Below, in pieces: positions 58,765 through 64,000 of a stretch of DNA of 64,000 bases; within the stretch, counting starts at the first letter, position 1; each line of letters begins with the position of its first letter. The stretch lies in contig JAXMEB010000005.1 of the NCBI GenBank assembly GCA_046348545.1, forward strand, positions 124,001 to 188,000, written 5' to 3'. The position numbers and the translations under genes were made by a program. The DNA is from JAXMEB01 sp046348545 (GTDB taxonomy: Bacteria > Pseudomonadota > Gammaproteobacteria > Berkiellales > Berkiellaceae). Under the pieces are notes generated by a model that was given only the letters and a program-made list of their open reading frames with translations, was not told the origin of the DNA and ran no database searches.

Positions 58765-58892
58765 TATACCCTTCACACCTGAATTTTCTGGGTTGTTGCC
58801 TTCGCGATTCTCACCGCAGTCATGTACCTTGTGTACACTCCTGCGTCTCGAACGCCCGGCGCCTACCCGAAAAATCATCTGTTGTGGGTATA
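58765..58892. repeat. MITE-like repeat, copy E (128 bp)
   Basis: Nearly identical to copies A and C. Only 16 bp from copy D, so two copies sit in tandem between tag and the C45-type hydrolase gene. Confidence 0.85.
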
Positions 58893-58969
58893 AATCTTTG
58901 ATAATGAGTTTCTTTACACGCTAGTTTTTGTGTAACGATTGCTGCAGTCGTTCACTAAAACAAATGAAA

Positions 58970-60262
58970 TTAAGGTCGATTTGTTCGTATTGTCTTCCAT
59001 GGTGTAAATTTACCTTCTTGAGCTATCGCACTATCTGCTTGTTGAAATCTAACTTTAAGCTTATCTTTAAGAGGACAAAAGGCTGTACTATAATGAGTCA
59101 AAGCAACATCATTTCGAAAAGGTTCTTTTCTCGGAAGCTTCTTAGTTGCTCCACCTTCTGGCTCCAACTCGCGCTCCAGATAACTAGTGACACTTTTCAA
59201 AACACTCGCTTGTCGAGAACTCAAATCATTCACTAATTTCTTGAGATTATCTTGACGCTCTGCTGCAAAGCTAGCTGTTGTTTGATTCGGTTTTTTTCCA
59301 AGATATTTTTCCCAACCCTTCGCAAGAACGAGATTAGTATGAACATAACCATTATCTGTAATTCTATCCGTTTCATTTTCAACATTATCACTATTGTAAG
59401 TGCGAGCTATATTTTTAAAGCCCCCTGGCTTCTGAGCATGAATAGGACATTTCTCAATGGCAGCAGTTTCGGTTATATTTCTCCCAGTAATGTTAATAGT
59501 GCATGGGTATCCACTGGGCGAACTCTTTGTACGTTCATATAGATCTTTAAAATTCACAGATTGAAACATATCAATCAGAGCAGCACCAGGTAAATATGGA
59601 AAATCAAGACGCATTCCGCCAGGAATATTCACATCCATCGCGACATTAGCGCTATTGATAGACCAGGTTAAGCCAATATCATTAAATTGAGTTAAACCAC
59701 TAATTGAGCCTGGGTAACTTATGAGTGTAACCATGTTGGAATAACCTGGCTCAGTGCAATCAAGGTGCAAAACAATAGGGAAAGCTGAAAAAGCATGCAT
59801 TGCGTATTCAGGCCAATCAAAATTCCTTCCCACGCCGAGGTCATCTTGAACTGAACCCCCGTTTTGAGTAATAGCAAAGAATGAGCAACTTTCAGGTTTT
59901 CTAAGACTGGCGATCCAATCTGGGGGAACGACTTTAGGATGGATTGTGGTTAAAAATACACTAAGGTCCAAAGCAATTAATTTATTAAGCGTTAAATTAT
60001 TTTCTATTGCAAAATCACTTTGTGCCATTGCCTGATACATGCGCATTATCTCATTAGGATATGCATTGGCTTTAATGACCATATCAACAATTGCATTTGT
60101 TTTTGCTTTAAACATTGAATCATCGGCCGGGTTCTCAAATCTCAAGTCCTCTTCTAATAATTTTGAAAATTCTATAATTTTAGGACCAAGCTGCTGAATG
60201 TATTGTTGCCCCATTTCTTCAAAAGTCCCTTTTAACGAAACTTCAATCGGTTCGCTGACCAT
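58970..60262 (-). CDS. C45/AAT-like Ntn-hydrolase family protein
   Basis: A 430-residue protein. The Ntn-hydrolase core begins at Cys126 (PESCSFFAITQNGG), followed by GRNFDWP and LISYPGSISGLTQFNDIGLTWSINS, as in acyl-CoA:6-APA acyltransferase-like C45 proteins. Such enzymes usually self-process before the Cys; here 125 residues precede it. A C-terminal SRQASVLKSVTSYLERELE helix is extra. No signal peptide. It may be an amidase or acyltransferase; substrate unknown. Confidence 0.7.
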   Translation of the reverse strand: MVSEPIEVSLKGTFEEMGQQYIQQLGPKIIEFSKLLEEDLRFENPADDSMFKAKTNAIVDMVIKANAYPNEIMRMYQAMAQSDFAIENNLTLNKLIALDLSVFLTTIHPKVVPPDWIASLRKPESCSFFAITQNGGSVQDDLGVGRNFDWPEYAMHAFSAFPIVLHLDCTEPGYSNMVTLISYPGSISGLTQFNDIGLTWSINSANVAMDVNIPGGMRLDFPYLPGAALIDMFQSVNFKDLYERTKSSPSGYPCTINITGRNITETAAIEKCPIHAQKPGGFKNIARTYNSDNVENETDRITDNGYVHTNLVLAKGWEKYLGKKPNQTTASFAAERQDNLKKLVNDLSSRQASVLKSVTSYLERELEPEGGATKKLPRKEPFRNDVALTHYSTAFCPLKDKLKVRFQQADSAIAQEGKFTPWKTIRTNRP

Positions 60263-60402
60263 ATAAAATCCTTCTTTTCAATTTAAAAATACAAGAGAAA
60301 TTATATCAACAAAGAGATCATATCTAAAGCGAATTAGGAGTTTCTCTTAAAAAGACTAAATCTATAACTCAATGCCACTAAGATAAGCGTTCTCTGCGCA
60401 AA

Positions 60403-60430
60403 TATACCCTTCACAGCTGAATTTTTGGGG
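60403..60430. repeat. MITE-like repeat, partial copy F
   Basis: TATACCCTTCACAGCTGAAT then TTTTGGGG matches the first 28 bp of the MITE family and stops at the endA 3' end. Just upstream, 60371-60390 resembles the end of the IS4-family element (CACTAAGATAAG). Confidence 0.65.
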
Positions 60431-60438
60431 CGCCCAGT

Positions 60439-61176
60439 CTATCGATAACGCTCAATATAGTTATTCTGATTACCTTGAACTTGATTCACTTTTTCAGCCC
60501 ATCTTAATTCCCACGGTGAAGGCGGGTGAGCTTCATCCCACTTTGTAAACAATTTTCTTTGCTTTACACTCAAACGAAGTTCATGCGTATCCGCCATATA
60601 TAAGTGAGCGCGTGCAATCATTCCTTTAACCTGTTCTGAGGGTTCAACGACATGATTTCGATCATTAATATGCATGCTACAACCCTCTAAATATTGATTT
60701 GCCTCGTTACGTCCAAGCATGCCAAATCGGTAATCCTTTCGAGCACCATTCACTTCACCGATGGCGGGGACTAGATTGTAGAGATCTAAATATGCTTTAT
60801 TAAATGCAGGGTCGATTTTTTCACAACAATTTCGCCCTTTGAACTTTTTGCCTCGTTTGCTTTCACATAATTGTTCACGCCAACAGGCACGTTGCTTCCC
60901 TAACCATGAGGCTGGAACAAGATGCTCCCATTCTACTCTCTTCGCCCGCTTTGAATTGTGAGGGATATATCCGCATTCAGTATAATCAATGATTAGGTGG
61001 CTATTGAACTTGCATCCGCAATAAAATGTATAGGGATGCTCTGACCAAATGACCCTGGCAAGTATTTTTGCCTCTGACATATTCTTGGCTCGCTCTCCAT
61101 AGGCCCGTTCTGCAACTAGAGAGAGGATTAATAAAATTATTATTAAGAACGATTTACTTTTGAATGTTGATGTCAT
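60439..61176 (-). CDS. endA: Secreted endonuclease I (EndA/Vvn family)
   Basis: A 245-residue protein with signal peptide (FLIIILLILSLVAERAYG). Catalytic beta-beta-alpha-metal region: RVEWEHLVPASWLG and LYNLVPAIGEVNGARKDYRFG. The cysteine-rich segment (CWREQLCESKRGKKFKGRNCC) provides the disulfides of this family. Periplasmic or extracellular non-specific nuclease of about family length. Confidence 0.93.
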   Translation of the reverse strand: MTSTFKSKSFLIIILLILSLVAERAYGERAKNMSEAKILARVIWSEHPYTFYCGCKFNSHLIIDYTECGYIPHNSKRAKRVEWEHLVPASWLGKQRACWREQLCESKRGKKFKGRNCCEKIDPAFNKAYLDLYNLVPAIGEVNGARKDYRFGMLGRNEANQYLEGCSMHINDRNHVVEPSEQVKGMIARAHLYMADTHELRLSVKQRKLFTKWDEAHPPSPWELRWAEKVNQVQGNQNNYIERYR

Positions 61177-61194
61177 TATTCGAATTTAAGAGAC

Positions 61195-61220
61195 TTCTGT
61201 GCGCTGCCTAGCGCACAGAA
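61195..61220. terminator. Hairpin between katG and endA
   Basis: TTCTGTGCGCT (61195-61205) and AGCGCACAGAA (61210-61220) form a perfect 11-bp stem with a 4-nt loop. On the minus strand it follows the katG stop by 27 bp and precedes the endA start by 19 bp. It would stop katG transcripts, leaving endA to its own promoter, or attenuate them. Confidence 0.75.
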
Positions 61221-61246
61221 ATCTAAATTTACAACTGTTGCGCAAA

Positions 61247-63475
61247 TTACGATAAATCAAAACGGTCAAGATTCATGACTTTGTTCCATGCGGCAGCAAA
61301 ATCACTCACAAATTTCTCCTGTGCATCTTTAGAAGCATAAACTTCAGACACTGCACGCAATTCTGAATTTGATCCGAAAATAAGATCAACAGGCGTTGCC
61401 GTCCACTTTACTTGACCCGTAACACGATCTCGCCCCTCATAAACACCTTCATTCACTGAAGATTTAGACCACTCAGTCGACATATCAAGTAAATTAACGA
61501 AGAAATCATTACTTAAAGTCCCTTGACGATTTGTTAAAACACCTTCGGTTCCTCCTTGGGCATTCGCGTTTAAAACACGCATTCCCCCTACTAACAGCGT
61601 CATTTCAGGTACAGTTAAATTCAAGAAAGCCGCTTTTTCAACGAGCATTTCTGTCGGAGTTCCAACGTTGTCTTTCGCAAAATAGTTACGAAAACCATCT
61701 GCCTTGGGCTCTAGCACCGAAAATGAATCGATATCGGTCTGGTCTTGGGAGGCATCCGTTCGACCCGGTTCAAAAGGAATTTTAATTTGGTATCCAGCTT
61801 TTTTCGAAGCCTCTTCTACAGCAGTAGAACCTGCTAGCACAATTAGATCAGCTAGCGATATCTTCTTTCCATCTAATTGTGAATCATTAAAACTTTTTTG
61901 AACTATTTCTAAACGAGCCAATACTTTTGAAAGCTCATCTGGATTATTGACTGCCCAACTTTTTTGGGGCAATAGCCTAATACGTCCGCCGTTTGCACCG
62001 CCACGCATATCTGTGCCTCGAAAAGTCGATGCAGAAGCCCAAGCTGTTCTAACAAGCTCTGGAACACTGAGACCGGTCTCGATAATTTTTGCTTTTAAAC
62101 TGTCAACATCTTGTGATTCAACTAACTTGTAATCCGCTGTTGGGACTGGATCTTGCCAAACGAAGCTTTCCTTAGGCACATCAGAACCAAGATACCTTGA
62201 ACGAGGCCCCATGTCACGGTGCGTTAGCTTAAACCAAGCTTTAGCAAAAGCCAATTCTAATTCTTTTGGATTGTCCTTAAAACGCTTGGCTATATTTTGA
62301 TAAATTGGATCAAATTTTAATGCCAGATCAGTTGTGAACATCACAGGTGCATGTCGCTTTGAAGGGTCATGAGCATCTGGGACAAGATTAGCGGCTGATG
62401 GATCTTTAGGGATCCATTGAATCGCACCAGCAGGACTCTTGGTTTGCACCCATTCAAATCTAAATAAATTGTCAAGGTATTGAGTACTCCAGGCCGTAGG
62501 TGTCACTGACCAGGCTCCCTCTAGTCCACTTGTAATGGTATCACTGCCTTTACCTTTTCCGCACTTATTGGCCCAACCCAATCCCTGCTGCTCAATACTA
62601 GCAGCGGCAGGCTCTGGCCCTAAACAACTTGCAGCTACTGCACCATGCGCCTTACCAAAAGTATGCCCCCCCACGATCAGTGCTACCGTCTCTTCGTCAT
62701 TCATAGCCATTCGAGCGAAAGTTTCTCGAATGTCTTTAGCCGCCGCAAGCGGATCTGGCTTGCCATTGGGACCTTCTGGATTCACATAGATGAGCCCCAT
62801 CTGAACTGCCGCAAGCGGATTTTGGAGTTGCCTATCTCCGCTATAACGTTCATCTGCTAAAAATTTAGACTCAGGCCCCCAATACACTAAATCAGCTTCC
62901 CAATCATCTTCACGTCCACCTGCAAAACCAATGGTTTTAAATCCCATGGATTCGAGCGCAACATTTCCCGTTAAAACCATTAAATCAGCCCATGAAATCT
63001 TGCTACCATACTTCTGTTTGATGGGCCACAATAGTCGTCTGGCTTTGTCAAGATTACCATTATCTGGCCAACTATTCAGCGGTTCAAAGCGTTGCTGCCC
63101 TCCACCTGCACCACCACGCCCATCCGCTATTCGGTAGGTGCCCGCGCTATGCCACGCCATTCGTATAAAGAATGGGCCATAATGTCCAAAATCTGCAGGC
63201 CACCATGGTTGAGAAGTTTTCATCAAAAGCTCAATGTCTTTCTTGAGGGCATTTAAATCAAGTGTCTTAAACGCTTCCGCATAATTAAATGCCTCCCCCA
63301 TAGGGTTAGAATCGCTTGTATGTTGACGAAGAGTTTTAAGGCTTAATTGATCTGGCCACCAAAATTCATTGCCATTAGGAGTCTGAGCACTACACAGACT
63401 TGATCCAAAAAAAAGTGATGAACTTAACGCTAAGACCGCTAGAGAAACTGTATTTTTAATTTTCAAAGTAACCAC
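61247..63475 (-). CDS. katG: Periplasmic catalase-peroxidase
   Basis: A 742-residue KatG with an N-terminal signal peptide (VSLAVLALSSSLFFGSSLCSA), so a periplasmic form. Distal triad R105-W108-H109 (RMAWHSAGTYR), the Met-Tyr-Trp adduct partners Y230 (LIYVNPEG) and M256 (ARMAMND), and proximal H271 (GGHTFGKAHG) are all present. Start is GTG at 63475; a TTG at 63466 is an alternative. Degrades peroxide; periplasmic KatG occurs in Legionella and other pathogens. The C-terminal degenerate repeat domain is complete. Confidence 0.95.
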   Translation of the reverse strand: MVTLKIKNTVSLAVLALSSSLFFGSSLCSAQTPNGNEFWWPDQLSLKTLRQHTSDSNPMGEAFNYAEAFKTLDLNALKKDIELLMKTSQPWWPADFGHYGPFFIRMAWHSAGTYRIADGRGGAGGGQQRFEPLNSWPDNGNLDKARRLLWPIKQKYGSKISWADLMVLTGNVALESMGFKTIGFAGGREDDWEADLVYWGPESKFLADERYSGDRQLQNPLAAVQMGLIYVNPEGPNGKPDPLAAAKDIRETFARMAMNDEETVALIVGGHTFGKAHGAVAASCLGPEPAAASIEQQGLGWANKCGKGKGSDTITSGLEGAWSVTPTAWSTQYLDNLFRFEWVQTKSPAGAIQWIPKDPSAANLVPDAHDPSKRHAPVMFTTDLALKFDPIYQNIAKRFKDNPKELELAFAKAWFKLTHRDMGPRSRYLGSDVPKESFVWQDPVPTADYKLVESQDVDSLKAKIIETGLSVPELVRTAWASASTFRGTDMRGGANGGRIRLLPQKSWAVNNPDELSKVLARLEIVQKSFNDSQLDGKKISLADLIVLAGSTAVEEASKKAGYQIKIPFEPGRTDASQDQTDIDSFSVLEPKADGFRNYFAKDNVGTPTEMLVEKAAFLNLTVPEMTLLVGGMRVLNANAQGGTEGVLTNRQGTLSNDFFVNLLDMSTEWSKSSVNEGVYEGRDRVTGQVKWTATPVDLIFGSNSELRAVSEVYASKDAQEKFVSDFAAAWNKVMNLDRFDLS

Positions 63476-63565
63476 CCAAATTCTTATTAACCTAAAAAGA
63501 ACATAGTCTACAGATTAAAATAGAGTGGCAACTCACTAAAATCAGTCTTGAAATCTAAGCTGTCG

Positions 63566-63937
63566 TTAGTAAATAGGGCTTTTTGAAGGATTTGAAGATA
63601 AATCTGCATAGGGTATCGAAATGCTGAAACCACTATCATCCTCGTCAATCAACTGATTAATCCGATGAGAATCAATTCCTCGCTTTTTCAACCAATGACT
63701 ATAAAATCCGACTGTATCGTAATCGGGGGCAGAAATTTCAAAGGTTTGATTAGGCTGTAGAATATTCTCTACAATATGATTTAACATATTGGTTGCATGC
63801 CCTTGCCTCTGTGAATCAGCCTCAGTCTCAATCCAAAGGAGCCTTAGGGCATCTGGATTATTTCTGTATTTTACGGTTATTTCTTCATTTTTGAAAATAA
63901 AACAGAATTCTGATGGGAAAAATTTAAATGAAATCAT
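63566..63937 (-). CDS. GNAT-like acetyltransferase, small
   Basis: A 123-residue protein. The segment ALRLLWIETEADSQRQGHATNMLNHIVENI resembles GNAT motif A, and DYDTVGFYSHWLKKRGI resembles motif B. Shorter than most GNATs because the N-terminal strands are reduced. Substrate unknown. Upstream 63938-64000 holds the probable promoter or the beginning of another gene. Confidence 0.6.
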   Translation of the reverse strand: MISFKFFPSEFCFIFKNEEITVKYRNNPDALRLLWIETEADSQRQGHATNMLNHIVENILQPNQTFEISAPDYDTVGFYSHWLKKRGIDSHRINQLIDEDDSGFSISIPYADLSSNPSKSPIY

Positions 63938-64000
63938 ATGCTGTTAAATTTAATATGCATGAGCTTAATTTATCTCAAAAAGACAAAAAAGCGAGTGTAA

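Noticed and set aside
60371..60390. A second IS4-family element, because of CACTAAGATAAG resembling the IS4 end
   Set aside because: Only one partial end is present, with no transposase or matching second end; at most a solitary remnant.
1..64000. CRISPR array
   Set aside because: No regularly spaced 24-40 bp repeats with unique spacers were seen; the only repeated units are MITEs, IS ends and short direct repeats.

Overview
The window comes from an AT-rich gammaproteobacterial chromosome. A periplasmic catalase-peroxidase, several LuxR-type regulators, a HelA/CusA-like efflux pump and heavy insertion-sequence (IS) decay together suggest the Legionellales (Legionella, Coxiella or Berkiella relatives). 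No 16S rRNA or diagnostic housekeeping gene is present, so this placement is inference. Most of the window is accessory DNA: one lambdoid prophage, a second degraded lambdoid prophage, debris of one or more further copies, seven IS elements or remnants (some nested), a MITE-like repeat family and toxin-antitoxin modules. | Region 1 (1-16767): the right part of a lambdoid prophage, read mostly on the minus strand. From right to left it holds an excisionase-like gene and a CI-like repressor (plus strand), then Cro-like, recombination (Sak4-type ATPase, DUF669), O-like and P-like replication, Q-like antiterminator, lysis cassette, Z-like tail protein, a candidate cos region, Nu1, terminase A, W and portal B, which runs off the left edge. 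Between the immunity region and the tyrosine integrase lies a cusB-cusA metal efflux operon. The integrase abuts a tRNA-Arg(CCU)-like 3' fragment, taken as the attachment site, so cusBA appears to be prophage cargo. | Region 2 (16768-19300): two LuxR-type regulators, a 4HBT thioesterase and a small orphan gene; probably host or inter-element DNA. | Region 3 (19310-36368): a second, defective prophage. Its right part (30494-36368) is syntenic with Region 1 but lacks the recombination module. Its left part carries tail genes (tape measure and others), one of them split by an IS3-family element. The head module is missing; in its place sit accessory genes: a phosphotransferase, a shikimate-kinase-like protein, a possible double-glycine-leader peptide with a two-TM partner, and a HEPN-like protein. 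| Region 4 (36387-45302): two GNATs, an APH gene split by an IS256-family element, a RelE/NadS/HTH toxin-antitoxin triad, an IS66-family element, and an unusual response regulator with an overlapping partner gene and a lipocalin-like lipoprotein. | Region 5 (45303-54060): a graveyard of prophage remnants (gpW, TerL, endolysin, Z), IS4, IS630, IS701 with an IS256 copy nested in it, an IS3 stub, a broken GIY-YIG nuclease, and an AbrB/PIN toxin-antitoxin pair with frameshifts. | Region 6 (53026-64000): duplicated two-TM proteins, a second copy of the response regulator, a MITE-like family of 128-163 bp (five full and two partial copies), then more ordinary genes: MFS exporter, Tag glycosylase, a C45-type Ntn hydrolase, secreted endonuclease I, periplasmic KatG and a GNAT-like protein.
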